DNA of 64,000 bases from Maribacter algicola (lineage in GTDB: Bacteria > Bacteroidota > Bacteroidia > Flavobacteriales > Flavobacteriaceae): positions 744,001 to 808,000 of the forward strand of contig NZ_QUSX01000001.1 of NCBI RefSeq assembly GCF_003933245.1, read 5' to 3'. This document shows, piece after piece, positions 46,282-55,836 of this stretch. A model generated the notes under the pieces. The model had not been told where the DNA came from and ran no database searches. It saw only the letters and a list, made by a program, of their open reading frames with translations. Positions within the stretch are counted from its first letter, which is position 1; every line of letters begins with the position of its first letter. The position numbers and the translations under genes were made by a program.

Positions 46282-48927
46282 TCAATTATTGCTGATGATA
46301 AAATATGGGCTGGCAGTATGTTCACTAAAAATACCTGGGTATAGGTGTACGAGCCCATCGTTTTCAATTGTCGTGAAATAAACTAGAAGGTCATAATCTG
46401 CACTAAACTCCTTTTTTGGTATCTGGGCAACATAATTTTGTCCATCCCATTCCATTTTCAATTGCTTAAATGGTCCCAGAGTCATATCTGCCAATCTGTA
46501 ATGGACTTTTGGATGTTGATCAGAGGGGTATTTCCTTGAGGATTTCAACGTCAGGTTTAGGTCTTCTTTTCCCAACCCTGTATTTTTAGGAACAACAGCT
46601 TCCAGATCTGCCTTAACTGGATCCTCCGAAAACTTGAATTTATCCCAATGACTCAACTTCTCTCCATAGGCTTGGTCACCAAGAATCCCTTCCAAATCAA
46701 TAATATCCTTTTCAATTTCGACAAGTCTATCATGCCATGTGCCATTGTCATGCAAGAATTTCGGGTTTGGATGATACAGAGTTTCTGTCAAGGCCAAAAT
46801 GGTTTTCCAATTCTTTAAGACTTTGTGCATTCGATCAAGACTTGAAACCAAATATCCTTTATTGTGTGTTTTTTCAAAGAAAACATAATCTGTTGCGGCC
46901 CTTGTTTTATTGGAGTGATACGCTGCCAAGGCAGCGGTAATTTTCAAATCCACTTCATTGGCCATATATTCCTTTTTAAAAGATTGTGGAATATCAGCTT
47001 TTTTTACCGCTTCCAAGTTATCTAAAATGTCATTTGCCAAGTATTCATAAAACGCTGCCAATTGCACCATTCCGATCTTGGGTTGAACATTTTTATCCAA
47101 AACGTCAATCACATAGGGCTCTATGCCATAAAAAAGTCCTGGGTCCCCTGGCTCTGCAGATTGGTAAGTTCTTTCTCGGTGAAAGGGGTTTGCATTGTTC
47201 TTACTAAAAAGTGCTCCGCCACTTTCCATTTCTGCCCAATTGTAGTTTGCAGGGTGTACGGTCAGATGTGACGAAGTAATTAATGGCAATACCTTTCCCG
47301 CAGAACTGTAGGCATTCAGGATGTTGTTGAAAGCGGCTCCATAATGCTCTCTGAATACCCTTTCCCACACTTGCCGATCTGTTTCGAAGGAATACCCTAA
47401 TCTTCCAAACAATAGATAATAGGCCCAATAGCGCTGATCTTCCCATTGGTAATAAGTTAAAGCTTTATTTTTAATTATATCCCATGTATTCTGTTTTCTA
47501 GCCATAGGCGGGGTGACCTGAAAACCTCTACTATCCCCAAAATTGGTCGATTGTGAAAATCTTTTGACATAGTCAGGGTCTGCCCAAGTGAAAATTCTGG
47601 TAGTACCTATGCCCCAAAGTCTATAAATAAAATCATAATTACGAGAATGGTTAAGAAAATCCGCATAACCGTACCGCTGACGTTTGTCAATATTGTTCAG
47701 CATTGACAATTCTGCTTGGCGCATTTGTGTTGGATGGAAAGGTAGGCCGACACCTTCCCATGTGTATTTGCTGGTTACGTTCAAATCCATTCCTGTTTCG
47801 AAAACCCAATCCCGTATTTGTGGGGTAAGCCCTTTGGCCCTTAAATCCAAAGTGAGCTTCCCTTGTCGTTCTTTGTAAACATCTCCGATTCCCGTAATAA
47901 TCTTTTTCCAAAAAAGTTCCGCCGTTTCCCCAAAACCGCCAACACCAGATTCATAGTTTACCCTTAATTGAATTCCATCTATCTCGGGAGCTTTTCTTAA
48001 AAGCTCTCGCATACCATCTGCACAGTATTGGGTATAGGCATCTGAATTCTCAGGTAGTCCAACAACTAATTCCGCACTCCTTCCATGTCCCCACATTCCA
48101 AAAATAAATTCAATACCATGCGAGTGGCATAGCTCCCCAATACGCCTCAGTTGATTAAGATAGTCCTCTGGGGAATTATCTAGTTTTTTTTGGGGTCGCA
48201 CACCTTCAAAACCTTCCACATCAACAAGGTAGGGATAAACAGGTATCATAAAATCTTCATTCTTACCTTCATTATAACCTGTAATCAGAGTAAATCTATT
48301 GAAGCGATTAATCGCTAATTGATTTATATAATACTTCCAATAGGCTTCAGAGAAGAACCAAGAATCGTCATTTTCATCAGTCAAAAACTTGTCCACACCC
48401 CGAATGGAGTTTTTTGGGAATTCAATGTTGTCTTTAATCCTATTTAATACTTCAACCCCTTCATACTTTATTTGCTCGGCGACTTCGGTAAGGGCATACA
48501 TTAAACCTTTTTCATCTGTTCCACCAATAATAAGCGCTTTACGATCATCTATCTCGCGCCAAAGGTAAAAGACCCCTTCCGGTTGACCTTCCCTCAAAAG
48601 AGGTTCATCTGATACAAGACTGTACAAAGCCCTATTTTGCAAAGTACCCAAAATAAGATAGACCGGCTCATTGGTTTGCGTCCAATGGTTTATTTGTTCA
48701 ATGGTAGATCCAGAGTTCTGAACAGCATCAAAAAAAGCTCTTTTTCCTACTGCCATAGCATGTTCAGCATCATTTGAAATGCCCGTTCGGTCCACAATTG
48801 TAACTTTATTGGTTTTAAGTTTAGATTGTTCAACCAAGTTTTGGGCTGATAGTGAAAATGTCAAAGCAAGCAACAAATAAACTTTTAGGAATACATCAGT
48901 TCTAAGTTTTGAGATGAATTGTATCAT
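46282..48927 (-). CDS. GH67/GH20-like putative glycoside hydrolase B
   Basis: About 881 residues from ATG 48927 (MIQFISKLRTDVFLKVYLLL, signal peptide ending SLSAQ); ATG 48960 adds 11. The small N-terminal alpha/beta domain (VYLILGTLQNRALYSLV, ALIIGGTDEKGLMYALTE) precedes a barrel (NSIRGVDKFLTDEN, LAINRFNRFTLITGY, FIFGMWGHG) with a candidate catalytic Glu in GIQLRVNYESG. RYWAYYLLFGRLGYSFE then matches the equivalent segment of protein A (33844-36060). A C-terminal beta domain of about 100 residues (HYRLADMTLGPFKQ) follows that protein A lacks. I cannot name its family; a glucuronidase-like exo-enzyme is a guess from architecture and substrate context. Confidence 0.62.
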   Translation of the reverse strand: MIQFISKLRTDVFLKVYLLLALTFSLSAQNLVEQSKLKTNKVTIVDRTGISNDAEHAMAVGKRAFFDAVQNSGSTIEQINHWTQTNEPVYLILGTLQNRALYSLVSDEPLLREGQPEGVFYLWREIDDRKALIIGGTDEKGLMYALTEVAEQIKYEGVEVLNRIKDNIEFPKNSIRGVDKFLTDENDDSWFFSEAYWKYYINQLAINRFNRFTLITGYNEGKNEDFMIPVYPYLVDVEGFEGVRPQKKLDNSPEDYLNQLRRIGELCHSHGIEFIFGMWGHGRSAELVVGLPENSDAYTQYCADGMRELLRKAPEIDGIQLRVNYESGVGGFGETAELFWKKIITGIGDVYKERQGKLTLDLRAKGLTPQIRDWVFETGMDLNVTSKYTWEGVGLPFHPTQMRQAELSMLNNIDKRQRYGYADFLNHSRNYDFIYRLWGIGTTRIFTWADPDYVKRFSQSTNFGDSRGFQVTPPMARKQNTWDIIKNKALTYYQWEDQRYWAYYLLFGRLGYSFETDRQVWERVFREHYGAAFNNILNAYSSAGKVLPLITSSHLTVHPANYNWAEMESGGALFSKNNANPFHRERTYQSAEPGDPGLFYGIEPYVIDVLDKNVQPKIGMVQLAAFYEYLANDILDNLEAVKKADIPQSFKKEYMANEVDLKITAALAAYHSNKTRAATDYVFFEKTHNKGYLVSSLDRMHKVLKNWKTILALTETLYHPNPKFLHDNGTWHDRLVEIEKDIIDLEGILGDQAYGEKLSHWDKFKFSEDPVKADLEAVVPKNTGLGKEDLNLTLKSSRKYPSDQHPKVHYRLADMTLGPFKQLKMEWDGQNYVAQIPKKEFSADYDLLVYFTTIENDGLVHLYPGIFSEHTASPYFIISNN

Positions 48928-49269
48928 TTCCTGATTAAATTCTGATTTTAATTTTATCATGGCTTATGGTGCTATATGTCAAAGATTCATTTAAGCGTTG
49001 TTCCTTCCCTTGGGACATAAAGCCCAATCAATAACATAGAAAGGATTTTAGAAATATTTGTGACTTAAAACTCATTGTTATATTATCAAAAGAAATAGGC
49101 AAAAAAGAATTAAAATATTATTCATGTATCCTTTAGTTGGGTGTTGAATTAAAATAAGATACCTATTGGGTAAATCTTTTGGAAAACTCGCTAAAGGACG
49201 ATTTGACCCATTACGACGATATTGGTTCCAACCCTAACTTTAGAGTTTATTTACCCTAATTACGCTGGT

Positions 49270-49312
49270 TCAATTTAAGTTTCATGCTGTTTAAATGTAT
49301 CCTGTACTTCCA
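49270..49312 (-). promoter_or_regulatory. CAGGAT promoter element, site 7 (toward GH67-like gene B)
   Basis: On the minus strand TGGAAGTACAGGAT (49312-49299) is followed after 21 nt by TAAATTGA (49277-49270), a box one base short of TAnnTTTG. The leader to ATG 48927 would be long, about 340 nt. Confidence 0.5.
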
Positions 49313-49347
49313 CGTATGCTCATTTTGGTCATAACTTTACAATACCA

Positions 49348-49389
49348 GTATTGTGCAGGATGAAGAAAATTGGATTAGTCCTTTTATTA
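49348..49389 (+). promoter_or_regulatory. CAGGAT promoter element, site 8 (sulfatase operon)
   Basis: GTATTGTGCAGGAT ends at 49361 on the plus strand; TTTTATTA begins 20 nt later at 49382. The upstream half is strong, the -7 part poor, as at site 1. ATG of the sulfatase is at 49441. Confidence 0.5.
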
Positions 49390-49440
49390 CCACCATAATA
49401 AGGCGCGACAGTGCTGTTGGCCACTAAATCTGACATAAAA

Positions 49441-51048
49441 ATGTACAAGAAAAGTGAACCTCTTCTTTTATTGCTATTAATCCTATTTTGTTGGACCTCC
49501 CTAGGTCAAGAATCCACAAGGCCCAACATTATACTAATCCTAGCAGATGATCTGGGTTACAGTGACCTTGGCTGTTACGGCAGTGAAATAAAAACACCTC
49601 ATCTTGACAATTTGGCGGCCAATGGAGTCAGGCTGGCCAACATGAATAATGCTGGTATGTGTGTTATTTCGAGAAGTTCAATCCTAACAGGAAAATGGTG
49701 GCCAGAAACGGGTTATGGCATTAAAAAAGGAGAAAATTTGGCCGAAATGCTTAAAAAAAGGAATTATCACACCGGAATCATTGGCAAATGGCATTTGGAT
49801 GGAAATCCAATGGAAAAGGGTTTTGACTATTTTTTTGGTTTTCTTGGAGGTTATTCAAGCTATTTTGAGGGAAGCCCAGATTATAGATTGAATCATGAGC
49901 CTTTTAGCGATTTTGGGGAGAATTTTTACAGTACCGATGCATTTTCAGAGCATGCGGCCAGCTTTATAAAACAGAGTTCTCAACTAAAGGACAAACCTTT
50001 TTTCCTTTATCTGAGTTATCAGTCACCACACAATCCCCTTCAGGCTCCAAAAGAAGAAATCATGAAGTATAGGGGACAATATCTTAAGGGCTGGGAGAGC
50101 ATCCGTGACGCTCGAATTAGAAAACAAAAGCATTTGGGCATTGTTGAAAAGCAAGTTCCTTTGCCTGGTTACCCAAAAAACCTACCGCTTTGGGAAACAT
50201 TGTCCCCCGACCAAAAAGACTTGGAAGACCTAAGAATGTCGGTGTTTGCTGCCATGGTGGAACATATGGATTCAGGTATTGGGAAAGTCATCAGGGTCTT
50301 GGAAGAAACTGGCGTTCTCGACAATACATTGGTACTATTTTTAAGCGACAATGGGACCGATTCTTTCTCGGTCATGGATAATGAGATGCTCAAAAGAAAC
50401 CTTTTGCCAGGCGATGTCGGTTCCAATTACCAGCCCGGCACTGGATGGGCATACGCAAGTGTGGCCCCAAACCGCCTCTATAAAATCAGCCAGCACAATG
50501 GAGGTATAAAAACCGGTGCCATTGCCTTTTGGCCTAAAGGCATTTTAAAGACCAACAGGACCAATCAACAACCGCTTCATGTGGTCGATATAGCCCCTAC
50601 CCTCCTTGAATTGGCAACCCAAGAGGAACCAAAAAGAGATAAGGAGAACAAGGATTTTTCCGGTCAATCTTTTATTAATATCCTAGAAAACAAGTCTTGG
50701 CAAAGAAACGAACCTATGTTCTTTCAATTTATGGATAACCGCGCCATAAGGACCAACAACTGGGGGCTGGTAGAAGTTGATGGGAATGGATGGGAGTTAT
50801 ACGATTTAAAAAAAGACCCTTTGGAAACCCATGACCTTGCCAGTAAACATCCAGACATGGTCCAAAAATTGGAGAAAAAGTGGATGTCTTGGTGGAAACG
50901 AACAAGCAACAACGATGATTATAGGCCAGAGAGCACACATGAAAGTCTGCATTACAAACCACAAGGAGATCGAGGCTCTGGTGAACCTTATGTGCCATCT
51001 GCCATGCCCCGCTCTTTAAAGCAAAAATATCCAATCGATAAAAATTAA
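49441..51048 (+). CDS. Family S1 sulfatase with CVISR active-site motif
   Basis: 535 residues from ATG 49441 (MYKKSEPLLLLLLILFCWTS, signal peptide); a GTG 30 nt upstream is less likely. Metal site LILADDLGYSDLGCYG, then formylglycine motif CVISR with Cys74, where the third position is Ile instead of the usual Pro or Ala. GKWHLDG and FLSDNGTDSFS supply the remaining active-site residues. C-terminal strands (ELYDLKKDPLETHDLASKHP) are those of arylsulfatase-type S1 enzymes. It starts a plus-strand operon; the next sulfatase begins 51 nt later. Maturation of CVISR by a standard formylglycine enzyme is the one open point. Confidence 0.9.
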   Translation: MYKKSEPLLLLLLILFCWTSLGQESTRPNIILILADDLGYSDLGCYGSEIKTPHLDNLAANGVRLANMNNAGMCVISRSSILTGKWWPETGYGIKKGENLAEMLKKRNYHTGIIGKWHLDGNPMEKGFDYFFGFLGGYSSYFEGSPDYRLNHEPFSDFGENFYSTDAFSEHAASFIKQSSQLKDKPFFLYLSYQSPHNPLQAPKEEIMKYRGQYLKGWESIRDARIRKQKHLGIVEKQVPLPGYPKNLPLWETLSPDQKDLEDLRMSVFAAMVEHMDSGIGKVIRVLEETGVLDNTLVLFLSDNGTDSFSVMDNEMLKRNLLPGDVGSNYQPGTGWAYASVAPNRLYKISQHNGGIKTGAIAFWPKGILKTNRTNQQPLHVVDIAPTLLELATQEEPKRDKENKDFSGQSFINILENKSWQRNEPMFFQFMDNRAIRTNNWGLVEVDGNGWELYDLKKDPLETHDLASKHPDMVQKLEKKWMSWWKRTSNNDDYRPESTHESLHYKPQGDRGSGEPYVPSAMPRSLKQKYPIDKN

Positions 51049-51099
51049 CTGTTGGCTGTGCAGATTTAATCAAAAACCTTCCGAAAAAATAGAAAAAAC

Positions 51100-52533
51100 A
51101 TGCCCGAAAAACTCAACTTTAGAAACCTTTGTTACGCAGCAACTGCACTGTGCACATTCCTATTATCATTTTCGTGCAAGAAGGGTCCTAATCCCACAAA
51201 AGATCAAAAACCAAATATAATATTCCTTCTTACCGATGATCAACGTTGGGATGCTTTGGGAGCAAGTGGAAACCACATCATCCAAACCCCGAATATAGAC
51301 GCTTTGGCCCAAGATGGAGTACATATGGAAAATGCTTATGTCACCACCTCTATTTGCGCTGTAAGCAGAGCAAGTATTTTGAGCGGCCAATACTCTTTGA
51401 TGCATGGCATACAGGATTTTAACACCAGTTTTTCGCAAGAAGCCTTAAATCAGACTTATCCGTTGTTGTTGAAACAAAATGGATACAAGATTGGGTTTAT
51501 TGGCAAGTACGGTGTAGGAAATCCTAAAGACCAGCCAAAAGAGTCCTTTGATTTTTGGGCAGTCGAAGAGAAACATCAACCCAACTATGAAAACAAAGAC
51601 GAAAAAGGCAATTATCTGCACCACACCCAAATGGTCGCCAATCATATAAACAGTTTTTTAAATTCAACAAAGGGTGAAGAACCGTTTTGTTTGTCGGTAA
51701 GCTTTAAGGCGCCACATGCTGAGGATGGGGACCCAAGACAGTTTATTCCAGACCCGAAGTTTGATAGTCTATATAATGACATAACAATAAAAAAACCGGA
51801 AACGGCCCAAAGCAAGTATTGGGAATCTTTTCCAGATTTTTTTCGAACTGAAAAAAACATTGCCCGAATACGTTGGAAATTGAGATTTGAAACCGAAGAA
51901 AAGTATCAAGAAAGTGTAAAAAACTATTATCGCTTAATCAGTGGGGTTGACAAGGTAGTTGGAGATTTGAGGGCGAAACTTGAGCAAATGGGAATTGCAG
52001 ATAATACCATTGTGATTTTCACAAGCGATAATGGTATGTATTTGGGCGAGCATGGACTTGCCGGAAAATGGTATGGTCATCAGGAATCAATCCGAATCCC
52101 CATGATTTTTTATGATCCAAGAAACAACATGGATATTCTTAGAAAGCACATTAAAGATATTGTGCTCAATATTGACATTGCACCAACTATTCTTGGTTTT
52201 GCTGGCGTTCAGGTCCCTAAGCAAATGCAAGGTCTAGACCTTACCAGTGATAATTTTGATTCGTCTGAAAGAAGTACTTTTTTTTATGAACACAGTGTGT
52301 TTCAGAGCCCTGAACTGCCCAATGTTGAAGGCGTTGTCAGCAAGGGTTTTTCGTATATGAATTTTACTGAACATAACTATGAGACCTTGTATGATTTAAA
52401 ACTTGATCCGTTCGAGACAAAAAATCTGATCGAGGATCCAAACTACAAAACCATTTTAACAGAACAGCGTAGAATTTATACCAGATTAAAAGACGAGGCC
52501 AAACAAACAACCCTTGATTATGAAAGAAAATAG
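51100..52533 (+). CDS. Family S1 sulfatase with CAVSR motif, lipoprotein
   Basis: 477 residues. Lipoprotein signal ATALCTFLLSFSC (Cys26), metal site FLLTDDQRWDALGASG and motif CAVSRAS with Cys86. SDNGMYLGEHGLAGKW follows the second metal region, and the C-terminus is YDLKLDPFETKNL. The third motif position is Val; CAVSR is seen in several S1 subfamilies of Bacteroidetes and Planctomycetes. Its stop overlaps the start of the GH106 gene by 14 nt, so sulfatase and rhamnosidase are translationally coupled. This suggests a desulfate-then-cleave order on sulfated rhamnose (inference). Confidence 0.92.
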   Translation: MPEKLNFRNLCYAATALCTFLLSFSCKKGPNPTKDQKPNIIFLLTDDQRWDALGASGNHIIQTPNIDALAQDGVHMENAYVTTSICAVSRASILSGQYSLMHGIQDFNTSFSQEALNQTYPLLLKQNGYKIGFIGKYGVGNPKDQPKESFDFWAVEEKHQPNYENKDEKGNYLHHTQMVANHINSFLNSTKGEEPFCLSVSFKAPHAEDGDPRQFIPDPKFDSLYNDITIKKPETAQSKYWESFPDFFRTEKNIARIRWKLRFETEEKYQESVKNYYRLISGVDKVVGDLRAKLEQMGIADNTIVIFTSDNGMYLGEHGLAGKWYGHQESIRIPMIFYDPRNNMDILRKHIKDIVLNIDIAPTILGFAGVQVPKQMQGLDLTSDNFDSSERSTFFYEHSVFQSPELPNVEGVVSKGFSYMNFTEHNYETLYDLKLDPFETKNLIEDPNYKTILTEQRRIYTRLKDEAKQTTLDYERK

Positions 52534-55500
52534 AAGCAAATATCAATTAGCATTACCCATACTTTGTGTACTGTTACTGTTATTCACTTCATGCGAAGTT
52601 ACAAATGAACAACCGTCTTTAAATTTCACAAAGCTTCAAGAAGATTTTTCACAGCCAACGGATGACAATACCCTATGGTGCTATTGGTATTGGATAGGTG
52701 ACGATATTTCAAAAGAAGGCATCACAAAAGACTTGGAAGCTATGAAAAAAGCGGGTATTGGGGCCGCATTGATTGGAAATATCAATCCAGATGAAGAGGA
52801 CGGTAAAGTGCCCATGTTGAGTGAGGATTGGTGGGGACATATGGTCCATGCCGTAAACGAGGGCAAACGTCTTGGTGTCGACATAGGTGCATTTAACTGT
52901 CCAGGGTGGAGCCAATCAGGCGGGCCGTGGGTAAAACCGGAAATGGCCATGCGCTACATGACCTTTTCTGAAGCCAAAGTGAAAGGAGGTAAAGAAGTGA
53001 AGGTAAAGCTGGCCAAACCCACCTCAGAGTTCCAAGACACTTATGTACTTGCATTTCCTTCAATTGCATCCGAGGTGAAAACGCTTTCCAACAGTAATGC
53101 AAAAATCAATGTTACTCCAGCTATCAAAAATGTAGATAAACTCATAGACAGGGATACCACAACGGTGGCCGGATTTTTAAAATCGGTTGAAAACTATCAA
53201 GTCGATATTACTGCCAACGAAGCTTTTGTTGCAAGAAGTCTTCGACTTATACCCTCAACTGATGAGTTTAAGGCCAAGTGCGAGGTATATGCAAATACGG
53301 ACGGGACTTATACCAAAATCAAGTCTTTTGATATAGACAGAAGTAAATTGACTCCCAATGTGGGGCCAGATAGATATGCTCCAATATTGGTTGCACTGCC
53401 CGAAACACAAGCCAAGGAATTTCGAATAAAATTTAAGGCCGAGGGCAACGTATTCCAATCCAATACCTACCCAAACGCCAAAATAGAAGCTTGGAACCTA
53501 TCCGAAATAGTATTCTCGGAGGCTGTGGGACTTGAGGCCTATTCTGAGAAAAGTTTGGGCAAAATGCATCCAACACCATTTCCATCATGGGATAGTTATT
53601 TGTGGGAACAGCAAGAAGCCATTGATAAAAGCTCCCTAAAAATAGCCAAAGACCAAGTTATCAATGTCACTGATAAAATGGAGGCCGATGGAACACTTTC
53701 TTGGAATGCACCTGAAGGGGAATGGACCATTCAACGCTTTGGAATGACACCTACCGGAACCAAGAATGCTCCTTCTGCACCACAAGGGAAAGGTTATGAA
53801 ATTGATAAAATGAGCGAAGAACTTGTGCGCTTTCATTTTGAACAATTCATAGGCAAGTTCATTGACAAGATTCCTGAAGAAAACAAAAGTGCCTTTAAAT
53901 ATGTCATAGCAGATAGTTATGAAATGGGCTCACAGAACTGGACCGATAATTTCGAGGAAACCTTTGAGAGTACCTATGGTTATGACCCACTTCCTTTTTT
54001 ACCGGTTTACACAGGCAAAATCGTTCACAGTCTTGAGGACTCTGAACGTTTTCTTTGGGATGTAAGACGGCTGGTTGCTGATAAAGTAGCCTATGAATAT
54101 GTTGGAGGGTTAAGAAAGGTAAGCCAAGAGAACAACTTGAAACTATGGCTTGAAAACTACGGTCATTGGGGCTTTCCTTCAGAATTTTTAATGTACGGTG
54201 GGCAATCCAGCTTGGTTTCTGGAGAGTTTTGGAATGAGGGGACATTAGGAAATATTGAGTGCAAGGCGGCGTCTTCAGCTGCCCATATTTACGGAAAGCC
54301 AATGGTATCGGCCGAAGCTTTTACAGCTGCACACAGAAGTTATGTAAGACATCCGGCGTTATTGAAGAAAAGGGGGGATTGGTCCTATACCGAAGGGATC
54401 AATCATTTTGTATTGCATCTTTACATACACCAACCCGATGATGCAAGGGTTCCGGGTGTCAATGCCTGGTTCAGCACAGAATTCAACAGGCACAATACTT
54501 GGTTCGAAAAATCCAAGGCCTATTTTGATTACCTGCGCCGATGCCAGCATTTGCTGCAACAAGGCAACTATGCCGCGGATATCTGTTACTTCATTGGAGA
54601 GAACACTCCTTTGATGACAGGCCCCACAAACCCGAAAATTCCTAAAGGATATTCCCATGATTTTATCAATGCCGAAGTCATTTTAAATGATATGAAAGTT
54701 GAAAATGGAGACTTGGTATTGTCCAACGGGATGCGATATAAAATGATGGTTTTGCCCTCACTTAATACCATGCGGCCCGAACTGCTCGAAAAAATAGAAT
54801 CACTTATTCGTAAAGGAGGCAAAGTCTACGGCAGTCATCCGGAAAAATCACCAAGCCTACAGAATTATCCAGAATCGGATAATACGGTTGAAAATTTGGC
54901 GCAAAAAATGTGGCAAGATGCCTCAAGCAAAATACAAACGTATGGCGATGGCACCATTTTGCAGAACATGGCTTTGGATTCTGCCCTGACCCATCTAAAA
55001 ATTCCAAAAGATGTGGATTTAAATGCGGATGTGCCCGTGCTATGGACCCATAGAAGCCTACCTGGAATGGATATTTACTTTTTGACCAATCAGGGTGATG
55101 AAAAACTGGAGTTTGCACCTTCTTTTAGGGTTAAAGGATTAAAACCACAGTTGTGGGATGCCATGACAGGTACAATAAGGCATCTAAGTGAATACACTCA
55201 AACAAAAAACCATACCAAAGTGCCATTGGTCCTGCAGCCTGGACAAAGTTGGTTTGTTGTTTTCACCAGTAAAGAAAATAACGCTGTAGCCGATGCTTAC
55301 CAAACCAACTTTCCAAAAAACAAAGTTGTTCAGGAACTCAATACCAATTGGGAACTAAATTTTTCAGATAAAACCATTGGACCAGAAGAAACAATTCAAT
55401 TGGATAATCTAATGGATTGGACCCAAAGCGAAAATCCTAAAGTAAAATACTACTCGGGCACCGCTACCTATTCTACTACGTTTGAGATAAACAAGGAAGA

Positions 55501-55807
55501 AAAAACCGAATACCTATTGGATTTAGGTCAGCTTGGTGTGATGGCTTCCATAAAACTCAATGGAACTGAAATAGGCACTTCTTGGATGCCTCCACATGTC
55601 TTAAAACTTGGCGATGTACTCCAAGAAGGAGAAAATCAACTAGAAGTTGAAGTTGTAAATGTCTGGCGCAATAGGTTAACCGGCGATGCCCAACTGCCCG
55701 ACCAGGAAAAAAGCACATGGGTCACAGATGATTGGATTACTGAAGATGAAGCTCTGATACCTTCTGGCCTCATGGGACCAGTGACCATAAAAAGACTGGT
55801 AGAGTAG
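52520..55807 (+). CDS. GH106 alpha-L-rhamnosidase, lipoprotein
   Basis: 1095 residues from ATG 52520 (a TTG at 52514 is less likely), lipoprotein signal ILCVLLLLFTSC. The GH106 opening is WCYWYWIGDDISKEGITKDL and FNCPGWSQSGGPWVKPE. Catalytic candidates are Glu468 in ADSYEMGSQ and Glu599 in MVSAEAFT, at nearly the same spacing as the two essential glutamates of the characterised Bacteroides GH106. A GATase-like region lies near residue 690-780 (GMRYKMMVLPSLNTMRPE). A C-terminal jelly roll includes LGVMASIKLNGTEIGTSW and QLEVEVVNVWRNRLTG. The enzyme hydrolyses alpha-L-rhamnosides, in RG-II-type or marine polymers. It is 14 nt inside the previous gene. Confidence 0.94.
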   Translation: MKENRSKYQLALPILCVLLLLFTSCEVTNEQPSLNFTKLQEDFSQPTDDNTLWCYWYWIGDDISKEGITKDLEAMKKAGIGAALIGNINPDEEDGKVPMLSEDWWGHMVHAVNEGKRLGVDIGAFNCPGWSQSGGPWVKPEMAMRYMTFSEAKVKGGKEVKVKLAKPTSEFQDTYVLAFPSIASEVKTLSNSNAKINVTPAIKNVDKLIDRDTTTVAGFLKSVENYQVDITANEAFVARSLRLIPSTDEFKAKCEVYANTDGTYTKIKSFDIDRSKLTPNVGPDRYAPILVALPETQAKEFRIKFKAEGNVFQSNTYPNAKIEAWNLSEIVFSEAVGLEAYSEKSLGKMHPTPFPSWDSYLWEQQEAIDKSSLKIAKDQVINVTDKMEADGTLSWNAPEGEWTIQRFGMTPTGTKNAPSAPQGKGYEIDKMSEELVRFHFEQFIGKFIDKIPEENKSAFKYVIADSYEMGSQNWTDNFEETFESTYGYDPLPFLPVYTGKIVHSLEDSERFLWDVRRLVADKVAYEYVGGLRKVSQENNLKLWLENYGHWGFPSEFLMYGGQSSLVSGEFWNEGTLGNIECKAASSAAHIYGKPMVSAEAFTAAHRSYVRHPALLKKRGDWSYTEGINHFVLHLYIHQPDDARVPGVNAWFSTEFNRHNTWFEKSKAYFDYLRRCQHLLQQGNYAADICYFIGENTPLMTGPTNPKIPKGYSHDFINAEVILNDMKVENGDLVLSNGMRYKMMVLPSLNTMRPELLEKIESLIRKGGKVYGSHPEKSPSLQNYPESDNTVENLAQKMWQDASSKIQTYGDGTILQNMALDSALTHLKIPKDVDLNADVPVLWTHRSLPGMDIYFLTNQGDEKLEFAPSFRVKGLKPQLWDAMTGTIRHLSEYTQTKNHTKVPLVLQPGQSWFVVFTSKENNAVADAYQTNFPKNKVVQELNTNWELNFSDKTIGPEETIQLDNLMDWTQSENPKVKYYSGTATYSTTFEINKEEKTEYLLDLGQLGVMASIKLNGTEIGTSWMPPHVLKLGDVLQEGENQLEVEVVNVWRNRLTGDAQLPDQEKSTWVTDDWITEDEALIPSGLMGPVTIKRLVE

Positions 55808-55836
55808 AAAAATTAACATCCAAAATTTTAATCACA

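Larger units (their letters stand above)
48961..49440. other. Divergent control region between the minus- and plus-strand halves
   Basis: No gene lies here. It holds one CAGGAT element facing each way (sites 7 and 8, CAGGAT cores 52 bp apart) and a weaker AAGGAT variant near 49126-49131. It is the main switch point of the locus, dividing the minus-strand GH67-like gene from the plus-strand sulfatase operon. Confidence 0.7.

Noticed and set aside
46251..46297. CATCAGCAAT/ATTGCTGATG inverted repeat across the stop codon of GH67-like gene B
   Set aside because: The loop is 27 nt and no U run follows, so it is too weak for a terminator call.
49126..49139. AAGGAT variant in the divergent region
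   Set aside because: The bases 21 nt further on are a T run without TAnnTTTG character, so I did not count it.
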